This document shows, one piece after another, positions 54,368-63,026 of a stretch of DNA of 64,000 nt. The DNA comes from VBWE01 sp943372645 (GTDB lineage Bacteria; Bacteroidota; Bacteroidia; Palsa-965): contig CALRZN010000020.1 in assembly GCA_943372645.1 (NCBI GenBank), positions 1-64,000 on the forward strand. Direction: 5' to 3'. The translations under genes and the position numbers were made by a program. Position 1 is the stretch's first letter. Each line of letters opens with the position of its first letter. Below the pieces are notes generated by a model, which searched no databases, was not told where the DNA came from, and saw nothing but the letters and a program-made list of their open reading frames with translations.

Positions 54368-55153
54368 ATGATGAAGAATCTCATAGTAACAATAGTCGCA
54401 GGGCTGCTCTTTACGGGATGCACCGTAGTGCGGCAGGGCGAAGTAGGCGTACGCAGCAGGCTCGGCCGTTTGAGTGCCACCCCGATTGCCCCGGGGCCGG
54501 TGGGGTATTTCCCGTTTACACAGCGTATAATCAAAGTTCCTGTACGCACAGTTAACGTAGAAGTAACCCTTGATCTTCCCTCCAAGGAAGGACTCACCAT
54601 CAACACCAATGTTTCAATACTGTATCACATCAAAGCAGAAATGGCTTCAAATATTTTGCAGGACATCGGCCGCGATTACCAGAATGTCATTATTCTGAGT
54701 GTGTTTCGTTCAGCAGCAGCTGATGTTTCAGCCCGGTTTTATGCCAAAGACATGCACTCGGGCGAACGTGCAACAATTGAAAAGGAAATAGCTGCAGCCA
54801 TGTCGAAAATTGTGGAACCTCGTGGTTTTGTAATCGAATCGGTGCTGCTGAAAAGCATCAGGCTGCCCGAAGGACTTTCCAAAGCCATCGAAAGCAAACT
54901 GGAAGCCGAACAGCAGGCCCAGCGCATGGAGTTTGTGCTGCAGAAAGAACGCCAGGAAGCACAACGCAAAAAGATTGAAGCCGAAGGCATCCGCGATGCG
55001 CAGAAAACCCTGGCCGAAGGACTTACCGAACCGGTAATCCGTTACGAAGCCATCAAGGCATTTAAAGATCTCGCTTCTTCACCAAACAGCAAAGTCATCA
55101 TTACCGATGGCAATGCCACACCGCTGATGGTTGATCCCGAAGGGAAGAAGTAA
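54368..55153 (+). CDS. band-7/SPFH (prohibitin-like) lipoprotein
   Basis: A 261-aa protein. ATG 54368 (or 54371) gives a lipoprotein signal: MMKNLIVTIVAGLLFTGCTV; the ATG at 54215 would add 51 residues of unlike sequence. The SPFH core follows: QGEVGVRSRLGRLSATPIAP, FPFTQRIIKVPVRTVNVEVT, EGLTINTNVSILYHI, VFRSAAADVSARFYAKDMHS, then the typical VIESVLLKSIRLPEGLSKAI and a coiled coil (KLEAEQQAQRMEFVLQKERQ). Prohibitin/HflC-like proteins form membrane rings that control proteases or scaffold microdomains. The lipid anchor in place of a helix is a Bacteroidota trait. A terminator follows at 55178. Confidence 0.88.
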   Translation: MMKNLIVTIVAGLLFTGCTVVRQGEVGVRSRLGRLSATPIAPGPVGYFPFTQRIIKVPVRTVNVEVTLDLPSKEGLTINTNVSILYHIKAEMASNILQDIGRDYQNVIILSVFRSAAADVSARFYAKDMHSGERATIEKEIAAAMSKIVEPRGFVIESVLLKSIRLPEGLSKAIESKLEAEQQAQRMEFVLQKERQEAQRKKIEAEGIRDAQKTLAEGLTEPVIRYEAIKAFKDLASSPNSKVIITDGNATPLMVDPEGKK

Positions 55154-55177
55154 TTTATTACAGACCCATTTTATTAC

Positions 55178-55213
55178 CGGCAGTTCCTGGAAAAGGGGGC
55201 TGCCGTTTTTTTT
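55178..55213 (+). terminator. terminator of the band-7 gene
   Basis: CGGCAGTTCC (55178-55187) pairs with GGGGCTGCCG (55196-55205, two G-T wobbles) and is followed by eight T residues. Confidence 0.75.
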
Positions 55214-55620
55214 GTGATTGCCTGTAATAGTATAATATTGATCCGCGACAACATCATGTGTTCCAGAAACAGGGCAATCACGTCTGAAAAATTTTATACC
55301 GATTTAGCGGTTTTCCAAAATAGTATTGAATCAAAACAAAAGCGGGCCGTCAGTTCGAGTGCCAGGCGCGCAGGGCGGCGAAATGGAAGGTGTATCGAGA
55401 ACGTGCGGGGAATCCCTGCCCACGTTCTCGATACATTTCTTGCTGATGAAAAATCAGCAAGAAACACTCGAACTGACTGCCCGCTAACACTATCAAAAGT
55501 AAGAGGTCTGCCCGAAAGTCCTGATTATGGGGATATAGCAGATGGCATTTTTCAGAAGCGATTGCCCTGCTGCCAAAACACAAATTCCTGTTTTCCGTTC
55601 CTGATTCCTTATATTTGCTT
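55214..55620. other. 407-bp intergenic region, filled by repeats
   Basis: No gene is supported here. It contains a bipartite repeat (55240-55256 and 55547-55571) whose halves flank the palindromic cluster at 55342-55484. The region is probably a small dispersed element inserted between the band-7 gene and the 55621 gene. Confidence 0.55.
55342..55484. repeat. nested palindrome cluster (REP-like)
   Basis: Outer arms: gcgggccgtcagttcgagtg (55342-55361) and its near-perfect complement at 55465-55484 (one mismatch). Inner arms: tgtatcgagaacgtg (55391-55405) and cacgttctcgataca (55421-55435), perfect 15 bp. Third hairpin: tttcttgctgat (55436-55447) and atcagcaagaaa (55453-55464), perfect 12 bp. 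The cores match the 48370 palindrome. Confidence 0.85.
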
Positions 55621-56226
55621 ATGCGCAAACTCCTCGTGCTGTTTATGCTGCTGCTGCCCCTGGCCGGTTACTGCCAGCGCGATTCGGTACGCGTAATCAT
55701 CCTGCACGGCTCGCGCCCGAAAAAACAATTCAAAAAAGAAGAATACAAAATGCTCGGCGGCATGTATGGCGGGCACGTGGTGCTGCAGGTGGATTCGCTG
55801 GCGTACGGTTACAATTTTTACTCCGGCCATGTGCATCCCTTCGCGCGGCAGCGTAAAAACAAAATGGCCGGTATTATGGAAAAAGATGATGCCGCCGAAA
55901 CCCTGCAGCGCTGGCGCAATGCGCGCGTTACCATCATCACCGTGCCGGTAACCGCCGAACAGAAAGCCCGTGTGTTTCACATCGCCGACAGCCTGCACCG
56001 CGCACCCGCATTCGATTATGCTTTTTTCGGCATGCGCTGCGCCGCCACCGCACATTACCTGCTGGGCGAAACCGGTGCGGTAAAAAAGACACGGCACTTC
56101 AGCAGCATTGTAAAAGCATTTCATCCGAAACAATTACGCCGTAAATTGGTGCGCATTGCCAAACGGAAAAATTTTAAAATACAAACACAGCCCGGTTCAC
56201 CCCGGCGCAAATGGGAAGGCGAATAA
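55621..56226 (+). CDS. exported protein, possible permuted papain-like fold
   Basis: A 201-aa secreted protein; ATG 55621 follows a TTG at 55615. The signal peptide is MRKLLVLFMLLLPLAGYCQ. The mature part shows VRVIILHGSRP, GGMYGGHVVLQVDSLAYGYN and, 80 residues later, YAFFGMRCAATAHYLLG, a His-then-Cys order that could be a Cys-hydrolase dyad of the permuted NlpC/P60 or DUF4105 type (inference). The basic C terminus (RKLVRIAKRKNFKIQTQP) is unusual. It is 6 bp from the amine-oxidase gene, so they are likely cotranscribed. Family not certain. Confidence 0.6.
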   Translation: MRKLLVLFMLLLPLAGYCQRDSVRVIILHGSRPKKQFKKEEYKMLGGMYGGHVVLQVDSLAYGYNFYSGHVHPFARQRKNKMAGIMEKDDAAETLQRWRNARVTIITVPVTAEQKARVFHIADSLHRAPAFDYAFFGMRCAATAHYLLGETGAVKKTRHFSSIVKAFHPKQLRRKLVRIAKRKNFKIQTQPGSPRRKWEGE

Positions 56227-56232
56227 CCGTTT

Positions 56233-57612
56233 ATGAAACGAAGAGAAGTATTACGTTTGCTTGGACTCGGCATTCCTGCCGGAATTATTTTTCCGTCCAT
56301 GTTCACCTCGTGCAAAGACGATGAACTGTTCAGCGGACTTACCTACGGCGGCAAAGTAATTATTGTGGGTGCCGGCATTTCGGGGCTGTATGCGGCCCTG
56401 CTGCTGAAAAAACGGAAGGTGGATGTAACCATTCTCGAAGCCAGTAACGTGATCGGCGGGCGCATCCGTTCGCTCGAAAATTTCAGCGATTTCCCGGTGG
56501 AGCTGGGCGCGGAAGAAATTCACGGGCAACGTTCGGTGTGGTACGATATGGTGCGCAGCACCGGTTCTGAATTTGCATCGTCCAACGGGCTCGATTTTAT
56601 CCGCCTCGATAACGAACTCCGCCGCCTGATGGATGTGGAAAGCGACAGCGATATCCAGGCGATTGATCAGTTGATTGAAAAACTTTCCGAATACAACAGT
56701 GGCGATATTACCGCCGATCAGTACATCGCTGCGCAGGGCATTCCGGCGCGGGTGCAGCATTATTTCAATGCGCTGCTGGCCAATGAAAACGGCACTTCCA
56801 CCGATCGTATCAGCATGCAGGGAATTGCAGAAGCCGATGCGATGTGGACTTCGGGCGATAAAAACATGATGCTGCGCGACCGTTCGTTTATGTCCATCAT
56901 CAACGAAAAATTAGCCGATGTGATTCCGCTCGTTACCTTCAGTTCGCAGGTGCGGAGCATTGATTACAGCGGTTCCACCATCACGCTTACGGATCAGAAC
57001 AGCAACACGTACACGGCCGACCGCGTAATCATCACCACGCCGCTTACCGTGCTGCGCGATGGCGACATTACATTTACACCGGCCCTGTCGGCCGACCGCA
57101 CTGCGGCGTTTTCGCGCATCGGCATGGGTGCGGGCATGAAAATTCTGTTGCGTTTCCAGAACCGTTTCTGGGATTACGGCACCGGTTCTATTTACTCCGA
57201 CGGCGTGGTGCCGGAATACTGGTCCACCGGCGGGGGCGGGCGCAGCCCGAGCAACACGGTGCTCACGGCGTTTGTACACGGCGCAAAAGCGGAGTACCTG
57301 CAGTCGCTGGGCGGCGGCATGATCAATGCGATTCTTTCCGATCTGGATAACATGTACGGCACCGGAACCGTTGGTACGGCAGTTTTGCAGGCCACTTCGG
57401 TCATGAACTGGGGCACCATGCCGTTTATCCGCGGCACGTATTCGTATCCGAAACCGGGCAGTTCCGGCGCACGCGAACTAATTGCCGCACCGCTCCAAAA
57501 TAAAATCTTTTTTGCCGGCGAAGCCACACACACCCGCGGCCATTTTGCAACCGTGCACGGCGCCATGGAAACCGGCATACGCGCAGTTGACGAACTTTTC
57601 AAATCCATCTGA
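56233..57612 (+). CDS. flavin amine oxidase (monoamine-oxidase family)
   Basis: A 459-aa FAD-dependent oxidoreductase with an N-terminal lipoprotein-like signal (MKRREVLRLLGLGIPAGIIF ... MFTSC). The Rossmann motif is GKVIIVGAGISGLYAALLLK with VDVTILEASNVIGGRIRS, the classic dinucleotide-binding and second-glycine signatures of the amine-oxidase family. It continues with FPVELGAEEIHG and DRVIITTPLTVLRDG, and the C-terminal FAD motif is IFFAGEATHTRGHFATVHGA, a hallmark. The substrate (amine or amino acid) is not determined. It is an exported oxidase, between a hydrolase-like gene and an outer-membrane-like gene. Confidence 0.9.
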   Translation: MKRREVLRLLGLGIPAGIIFPSMFTSCKDDELFSGLTYGGKVIIVGAGISGLYAALLLKKRKVDVTILEASNVIGGRIRSLENFSDFPVELGAEEIHGQRSVWYDMVRSTGSEFASSNGLDFIRLDNELRRLMDVESDSDIQAIDQLIEKLSEYNSGDITADQYIAAQGIPARVQHYFNALLANENGTSTDRISMQGIAEADAMWTSGDKNMMLRDRSFMSIINEKLADVIPLVTFSSQVRSIDYSGSTITLTDQNSNTYTADRVIITTPLTVLRDGDITFTPALSADRTAAFSRIGMGAGMKILLRFQNRFWDYGTGSIYSDGVVPEYWSTGGGGRSPSNTVLTAFVHGAKAEYLQSLGGGMINAILSDLDNMYGTGTVGTAVLQATSVMNWGTMPFIRGTYSYPKPGSSGARELIAAPLQNKIFFAGEATHTRGHFATVHGAMETGIRAVDELFKSI

Positions 57613-57616
57613 TGCC

Positions 57617-58384
57617 ATGAACAACCTGCGAAAACTGATCCTCATCGTTTGCATTGTGTTGTGCAGCACCGCCGCAAAGGCACAGGTGGGCTGGCTGTAT
57701 AATTTTGGTTACCGTTACCTCAACGCACCGTCGTGGGACAGCATTGCCATGACGTACAATTTTTCAAGGCCCTGGTCGGCTGAAAAAATGCCGCTGTTTA
57801 CACATGGCTTTAATGTGGAGGCCGGCAACTATTACGCACCGTGGAATAACATCGCTTTTGCACCCACGCTCGGTTACCAGTGGTGCCGTTCAGTAGCAAC
57901 AGGACAACTGATCATAGCACCCGGCGGCGATGAAACCACGTACCGCCTGAAAATAACGATCAATAATTTTGACCTGCACACCTCGTGCATGTTCCGTGCA
58001 TTTAATTTCAAACACAACGACACCACGGGCTGGCGTTATAAACTGCAGGTGGAAGTAGATCCGGGGTTAACTGTTTTCATGCCCGGCGTGCGCGAAGAAA
58101 AAGACCGCATCGAGTTGGAAGAAGGCACGCCCTACCGCCCGCTCACCGCCGCCTTCCGCCTCGGCCTCGGCCTGAGTTACCAGTCGCGCCTGAGCAAACA
58201 CTGGGCGCTGCTGCCCTACACCCGCGTAGCCTGGATGCCCAACGCCGAACTCGCCGATTTTGGTTCGGCCGTGCTCGGCTCGTATTATCCGAATGTGCAC
58301 GATGATTCGGTGGTGTGGATGGCAGAGTTTGGGTTCCGGTTTTTGCTGTTGCCGGATAAGAAGGAGCAGGAAGAGGAGGAGTAG
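57617..58384 (+). CDS. outer-membrane-like beta protein
   Basis: A 255-aa exported protein with signal MNNLRKLILIVCIVLCSTAA; ATG 57617 is preferred over 57482, which would overlap the oxidase gene heavily. Aromatic strands alternate (GWLYNFGYRYLNAP, IAFAPTLGYQWCRSVATGQL, FRLGLGLSYQSRLSKHW, WMAEFGFRFLLL), which fits a small outer-membrane barrel. It lies 4 bp after the oxidase stop. No family name is assigned. Confidence 0.6.
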   Translation: MNNLRKLILIVCIVLCSTAAKAQVGWLYNFGYRYLNAPSWDSIAMTYNFSRPWSAEKMPLFTHGFNVEAGNYYAPWNNIAFAPTLGYQWCRSVATGQLIIAPGGDETTYRLKITINNFDLHTSCMFRAFNFKHNDTTGWRYKLQVEVDPGLTVFMPGVREEKDRIELEEGTPYRPLTAAFRLGLGLSYQSRLSKHWALLPYTRVAWMPNAELADFGSAVLGSYYPNVHDDSVVWMAEFGFRFLLLPDKKEQEEEE

Positions 58385-58859
58385 GGTTTTTCAGATCGTT
58401 TAAAATAGCACGCGAACAAAAATTCTGTTCTTGTAAAATAATTGCTATGCTGAGTTTGCAGTCGGCAGTCAGGCAGTTTGCAGTCTGAACGTTTTTCAGC
58501 ATAAGAAATTGTTCCATACACAAACACGACTGCTACTGCCTGATGCTGCAAATGCTGTCACGGATTAGCCCGCTCACCTGCAGCCTGCACAAAACCTGTC
58601 AAGCCGCAGGCATGATCCGCGACAACATCAAAAAGATAAGACAATGTCCAATGCTTTTTATTTTTCAGAAGCGATTGCCCTGCTATTTCCCCATTTGACA
58701 GACAAAAACGGCCTGTTGATCACGCAACGCCTCGCGGTGGCCGAGTAATCCGAAAACTTTTGGTTTCCGGGTTTAGTTTCCTCTTTTTTCTGCTAATTTT
58801 AACCCTGCCGTAAACAGACAGCCTGTGCGCGGCGCAAACGCATTTTTTTTCACCACGTT
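58385..58859. other. 475-bp intergenic region with GCAG-rich repeats
   Basis: It holds an inverted pair (tatgctga at 58446-58453 and tcagcata at 58496-58503) enclosing gtttgcagtcggcagtcagg units. A second copy of the bipartite repeat found at 55240/55547 lies at 58614-58630 and 58660-58684. No ORF or RNA gene is seen. Confidence 0.5.
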
Positions 58860-61496
58860 ATGACCAAAGATCCGGCTTTCAAAAAATACAAGTTCAAAGA
58901 AATTAAAGTGTATTCCTCCGACGAATGGATGGCGGGTTCCACCAAAAAATACCGGAAGGTGTACGACCGGATGGAAACCAGCTACATCCGTGCAGAGTTT
59001 TCGTTTTACAACAAACTGTTTGACGAAGAAGCCTGGAGCACCACGGTACACCTGAAAGCATTTGAAATTACCGGCGGCATGCGGCGCGAACTCTGTTCAC
59101 TCGATACGCAGCGCGACATCAAGATTGATGAAAACATCGTGTATATCCGCGACGGCTGGGGCAATGCCACCGATGGCGTGTTCTGGAAAAAAGGCGAATA
59201 CGTTTGGGAAGCCTACATTGATAACGAACTGGTAGGCTCGCAGAAATTTTACATCAACGACATCGGAAAGGTAACGCCGAAAAACAATCCGTATTTCAGC
59301 GTGCAGTACATCAAACTGTATGAAGGCGACTTCGACGGCTGGAAACAGGAAAACCGGAAGTACCTCAAAAACATCAACCGCACCACCACGCGCTACCTGT
59401 GGCTCGAGTTTAAACTGAAAAACATTACGAACCTCGACTGGAACTACGAACTGTTTTTTAATTTTTACGACGATGCCGGGCAGCTGAAAGGGCAGGTAAC
59501 ACGCGAAGGACAGATACTCGCCGGCAAACTTGATTTTACATACACCTTTGATGCGGGCTGGGGCAATGATACGGCCGGTTCGTGGAAAGATGATAAATAC
59601 TCGCTCGAAATTGTGTTTATGGATACGCTCATCGCATCTGTAACATTCGAGTCGCTGCCCGCCGAAGAAGAAGGCGAACCGGAACTGTTTCTCGGCACAC
59701 CGCAGTTTGCAAAAACCGAAGGCGGTGAAACCACCGTTACCAATGGCAAACCGAATGAAGAAGATGTGCCGGTTGAAAAACTGCTCGAAAAACTCGATGC
59801 ACTCATCGGCCTGGAAGAAGTGAAACGCAGTGTGAAAGACCACATCGCGTACCTCAACTTTTTGAAGTTCCGCAAGGAAAAAGGATTTGAAGAAGAAGAA
59901 CGCATTTCGCTGCACAGCGTGTTTACCGGCAATCCCGGCACGGGCAAAACCACCGTGGTGAACATGCTCGGCCAGCTGTATAAAAAACTCGGCCTGCTTA
60001 CCAAGGGCCATGTGCATGAAGTGGACCGCGCCGACCTGGTGGGCGAATACATCGGGCAGACCGCACCGAAAGTGAAAAAAGCCATTGATGCGGCACGCGG
60101 CGGTATCCTGTTTATTGATGAAGCGTATTCCCTTGCGCGGCAGGGCGACGATTCGAAAGACTTCGGCAAAGAAGTAATCGAAATCATTCTCAAGGAAATG
60201 TCAGACGGCGAAGGCGACATTGCCATTATGGTGGCCGGTTACCCGAAAGAGATGGACATTTTCCTGAACTCGAACCCGGGGATGAAATCGCGCTTCAAAC
60301 ATTATTTCCATTTCGAAGATTACCTGCCCGACGAACTGAAAGCCATTGCGCTGCAGGCCGCCGAAAAACGCGATGTAAAACTCACGTACCAGGCGCAGAC
60401 GTTTATGGAAGAACAGATTATGGAAGCGTACCGCACCCGCGACCGCACCTTCGGCAACGCCCGTTTTGCCATCGGCGTAATTGATGAAGGCAAAATGAAC
60501 ATGGGACTGCGCCTCGTGAAACTGGGCAACCTCGATACGCTTAACGATGACGTGCTTTCTACCATTGAGCGCGAAGACCTCGAGCGTGTGTTTGCCGCCC
60601 GCAGCCGCCGCAACCCGAACATCGGCATCAGTGAAAAACAGTTGCGCGAAGCACTGGATGAACTGAATGCGCTCACGGGCATGAACAACATCAAAACAGA
60701 AATTAACGAGCTGGTGAAACTCACCCGCTTTTACCAGGAAACGGGTAAAAACGTACTCAATAAATTTTCGTTGCATGCCGTGTTCACCGGTAATCCCGGC
60801 ACGGGTAAAACCACCGTGGCGCGCATCATTGCCAAACTGTACAAGGCGCTCGGCCTGCTCGAAAAAGGACACCTGGTGGAAGTGGATCGCCAGGCACTCG
60901 TTTCCGGTTACATCGGCCAAACCGCAACCAAAACACAGGAGCGGGTAGAAGAGGCGAAAGGCGGCGTGCTGTTTGTGGACGAAGCCTACGCGCTGGCCGA
61001 AGGCGGTGAAAACGATTTTGGAAAAGAAGCCGTGGAAGTGATCCTGAAACGCATGGAAGATTTACGGGGCCAGTTTGCGGTAATTGTGGCCGGTTATCCG
61101 GACAACATGAGCAAGTTCCTCGAATCGAACCCGGGATTAAAATCGCGTTTCGACCGCACGTATGAATTTGAAGATTACGCACCGGAAGAACTGTACACCA
61201 TCGCACTGTCGCTGCTCGAACGCGAGGGCCTGCATCCCGAACCGGCGGCAGAAGAACACCTGAAAAAGTACCTGCAAACGCTGTACGATAAACGCGACAA
61301 GTTTTTCGGCAACGCCCGCACCGTGCGCCAGGTCATCATGGAAGCCGTGAAAAACCAGCACCTGCGACTCGCGTCTATGGCACCTTCAGAACGTACCATG
61401 GATGTACTGAAAGTGCTTACGCTGGATGATGTGAACGAATTCGAGGTAAAAGAAACTTCGCGGCAGACGCTGGGTTTCCGTTACGGTAACAGCTGA
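58860..61496 (+). CDS. double AAA+ ATPase (CbxX/CfxQ/SpoVK-like) with duplicated N-terminal domains
   Basis: An 878-aa soluble protein. Residues 1-130 and 140-275 are two copies of one beta domain (each with GWGNxTxGxWK: RDGWGNATDGVFWKKGEY and DAGWGNDTAGSWKDDKY). Two AAA+ domains of the CbxX/SpoVK type follow. AAA-1 has Walker A GNPGTGKT at 357-364 and Walker B GGILFIDEAYSLA; AAA-2 has Walker A from residue 644 and Walker B GGVLFVDEAYALA, with SNPGLKSRFDRTYEFEDYAP in the sensor region. Both Walker motifs look intact. Family members remodel Rubisco or act in secretion and sporulation. Target unknown. Confidence 0.88.
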   Translation: MTKDPAFKKYKFKEIKVYSSDEWMAGSTKKYRKVYDRMETSYIRAEFSFYNKLFDEEAWSTTVHLKAFEITGGMRRELCSLDTQRDIKIDENIVYIRDGWGNATDGVFWKKGEYVWEAYIDNELVGSQKFYINDIGKVTPKNNPYFSVQYIKLYEGDFDGWKQENRKYLKNINRTTTRYLWLEFKLKNITNLDWNYELFFNFYDDAGQLKGQVTREGQILAGKLDFTYTFDAGWGNDTAGSWKDDKYSLEIVFMDTLIASVTFESLPAEEEGEPELFLGTPQFAKTEGGETTVTNGKPNEEDVPVEKLLEKLDALIGLEEVKRSVKDHIAYLNFLKFRKEKGFEEEERISLHSVFTGNPGTGKTTVVNMLGQLYKKLGLLTKGHVHEVDRADLVGEYIGQTAPKVKKAIDAARGGILFIDEAYSLARQGDDSKDFGKEVIEIILKEMSDGEGDIAIMVAGYPKEMDIFLNSNPGMKSRFKHYFHFEDYLPDELKAIALQAAEKRDVKLTYQAQTFMEEQIMEAYRTRDRTFGNARFAIGVIDEGKMNMGLRLVKLGNLDTLNDDVLSTIEREDLERVFAARSRRNPNIGISEKQLREALDELNALTGMNNIKTEINELVKLTRFYQETGKNVLNKFSLHAVFTGNPGTGKTTVARIIAKLYKALGLLEKGHLVEVDRQALVSGYIGQTATKTQERVEEAKGGVLFVDEAYALAEGGENDFGKEAVEVILKRMEDLRGQFAVIVAGYPDNMSKFLESNPGLKSRFDRTYEFEDYAPEELYTIALSLLEREGLHPEPAAEEHLKKYLQTLYDKRDKFFGNARTVRQVIMEAVKNQHLRLASMAPSERTMDVLKVLTLDDVNEFEVKETSRQTLGFRYGNS

Positions 61497-61535
61497 GATA
61501 AACACGCAGCATAAGTTCCTGGAACTGTGCTATCA

Positions 61536-61819
61536 TCTTTAACCACGAAGGGCACGAAGGTTTGCACAACGGGCACGAAGTATTCATTGTGAACATTGTG
61601 CCGTACTTTGTGGGCGCGGAGGTATGCGGGTTAGCCCTTTGTGGTTAGCGAAGCGGCAACACAGTTCCTGAAACGGATTTTACTTCTTTAACAACGAAGG
61701 GCACGAAGGTTTGCACAACGGGCACGAAGTATTCATTGTGAACATTGTGCCGTACTTTGTGGGCGCGGGGAAATGCGGGTTAGCCCTTTGTGGTTAGCGA
61801 AGAGGCAACACAGTTCCTG
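61536..61819. repeat. tandem duplication (about 149-bp unit) with internal long hairpin
   Basis: Copies at 61536-61670 and 61685-61819 are nearly identical (only a few mismatches) and spaced 149 bp. Each unit starts taaccacgaagggc and ends gccctttgtggtta, its reverse complement with one mismatch, so each can fold into a long hairpin; an inner pair (gcacgaagtat and gtactttgtgg) is imperfect. Resembles ccacgaagggcacgaagg environmental repeats. It is not a CRISPR. Confidence 0.85.
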
Positions 61820-61822
61820 CTA

Positions 61823-62731
61823 CTACCGGAATAACGGCTCTTTAAACGCCGCCACCTGCTCTTCGAAAAAGAAACACAAATCGTGCGGATGCGGTTTTTC
61901 CCCGCGCACGCGGCGGTACACCTGCGCAAACACATACGCCGGGATATTTTTCAGTTCCACTTCCGGTGAATCGCAGTAGCGTTTTACACAATACGTATAA
62001 TCCGGATCAATCTGCTCAATCACAAACTCGCGGATGTGCAGGTCGCAGGCGGTGGCGGCTTTTACCACGGGTTCCAGCGCTTCGCGGGAAATGCCGGTAA
62101 CAATAAACTCGTCTTCCGAAAGGCTGATCACTTTATCTGCACCAAACTGTTCCGTTACCGCCACCACCACATCCTGCATAATGATGCGCTGAATGGTGGC
62201 AAACCGTTTCGGGTTCAGTTGCCCGAACACCACCTGCCTGATGTTTTTACTGCGCACAAAATACGGCAGCTGCGTAAACTGCTGGATAAACGTTTCGTAA
62301 TCCGTGCAGCCGTCCACCAGCTCCGCATCAAACCAGCGCAGCGACTGGAAATTCGCTTTTTTCAGATCCACCGAAATAAAACGTGTGCCGTTATGTATCG
62401 CACTGTAAATATTCCGCTTCGCAAATTCCACGCGCATGGGCGTTTGCAGGTAGGCCGCATCCGGCGCATTAAAAGCAGCATACTGCGGTTTGGAGGTAAT
62501 ATGTTCCACCACGCGGTTTTTAATCGCATCCATCGCATCAAAAAATGCTTTCTCCCCGCCATGCTGCTGGATGGTGTGCAGCAATAAATCCAGTTTCGAT
62601 TTGGTACCAAACAACGGTTCGTACAATTCAATGAAATACGAAAAAAACGGCTCCTGCACCAGCTGGATGGGCAGGCCGTAGTCTTTTACAAAACGGTTTT
62701 TGATCGAATTACTGAGTGTTGATTGTGACAC
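61823..62731 (-). CDS. 302-aa protein of unknown function (GTG start)
   Basis: A soluble protein that I do not recognise. The start codon is GTG (62731); no in-frame ATG lies before it within 30 bases. The sequence has aromatic-rich helices (FVKDYGLPIQLVQEPFFSYF, ELYEPLFGTKSKLDLLLHTI) and alternating strands (ARFISVDLKK-like TRFISVDLKKANFQSLRWFD, YFVRSKNIRQVVFGQL). There is a C-terminal Phe/His segment (HDLCFFFEEQVAAF). Phage or mobile-element origin is possible but not shown. It lies between two repeat blocks (61536 and 62780), which suits an insertion site. Confidence 0.6.
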   Translation of the reverse strand: MSQSTLSNSIKNRFVKDYGLPIQLVQEPFFSYFIELYEPLFGTKSKLDLLLHTIQQHGGEKAFFDAMDAIKNRVVEHITSKPQYAAFNAPDAAYLQTPMRVEFAKRNIYSAIHNGTRFISVDLKKANFQSLRWFDAELVDGCTDYETFIQQFTQLPYFVRSKNIRQVVFGQLNPKRFATIQRIIMQDVVVAVTEQFGADKVISLSEDEFIVTGISREALEPVVKAATACDLHIREFVIEQIDPDYTYCVKRYCDSPEVELKNIPAYVFAQVYRRVRGEKPHPHDLCFFFEEQVAAFKEPLFR

Positions 62732-62779
62732 TGTTAATGTATTTATTCCCTTTTTGTTTTTGTAAACGGAGTGTACCTG

Positions 62780-63022
62780 TAACTATGGACAATGTACAAT
62801 GGTTAATGGCTAATGTATTCCCAGACTTAAAAATGGTCGATGTTTTATGGTTAATGGCTAATGTATTTCCCGACATAAAAATGGTCAATGGTTAAGGGCT
62901 AATGGCTAATGTATTTCCCATTTCCCCATTCCCCATAAGCCATTAACCATTAGCCATAAGCCATTGCCCATTAGCCATTATCCATTACCCATTAGCCATT
63001 ACCCATTGTCCATTAGCCATTA
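62780..63022. repeat. degenerate ggttaatggctaatg repeat array
   Basis: Irregular copies of ggttaatggctaatg on the left half (about 62796-62920) are followed by the reverse complement form (ccattagccattaaccatt) on the right half (about 62940-63022), giving a large imperfect palindrome. It is not regular enough for CRISPR and has no ORF. Confidence 0.8.
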
Positions 63023-63026
63023 TTGT

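Noticed and set aside
59097..60017. 306-aa ORF opposite the double AAA+ gene
   Set aside because: A mirror frame; the plus frame carries two Walker A/B sets.
61536..63022. possible CRISPR array
   Set aside because: The repeats are only two long copies or a degenerate 15-base pattern in both orientations, without regular spacers, and no cas gene is near.
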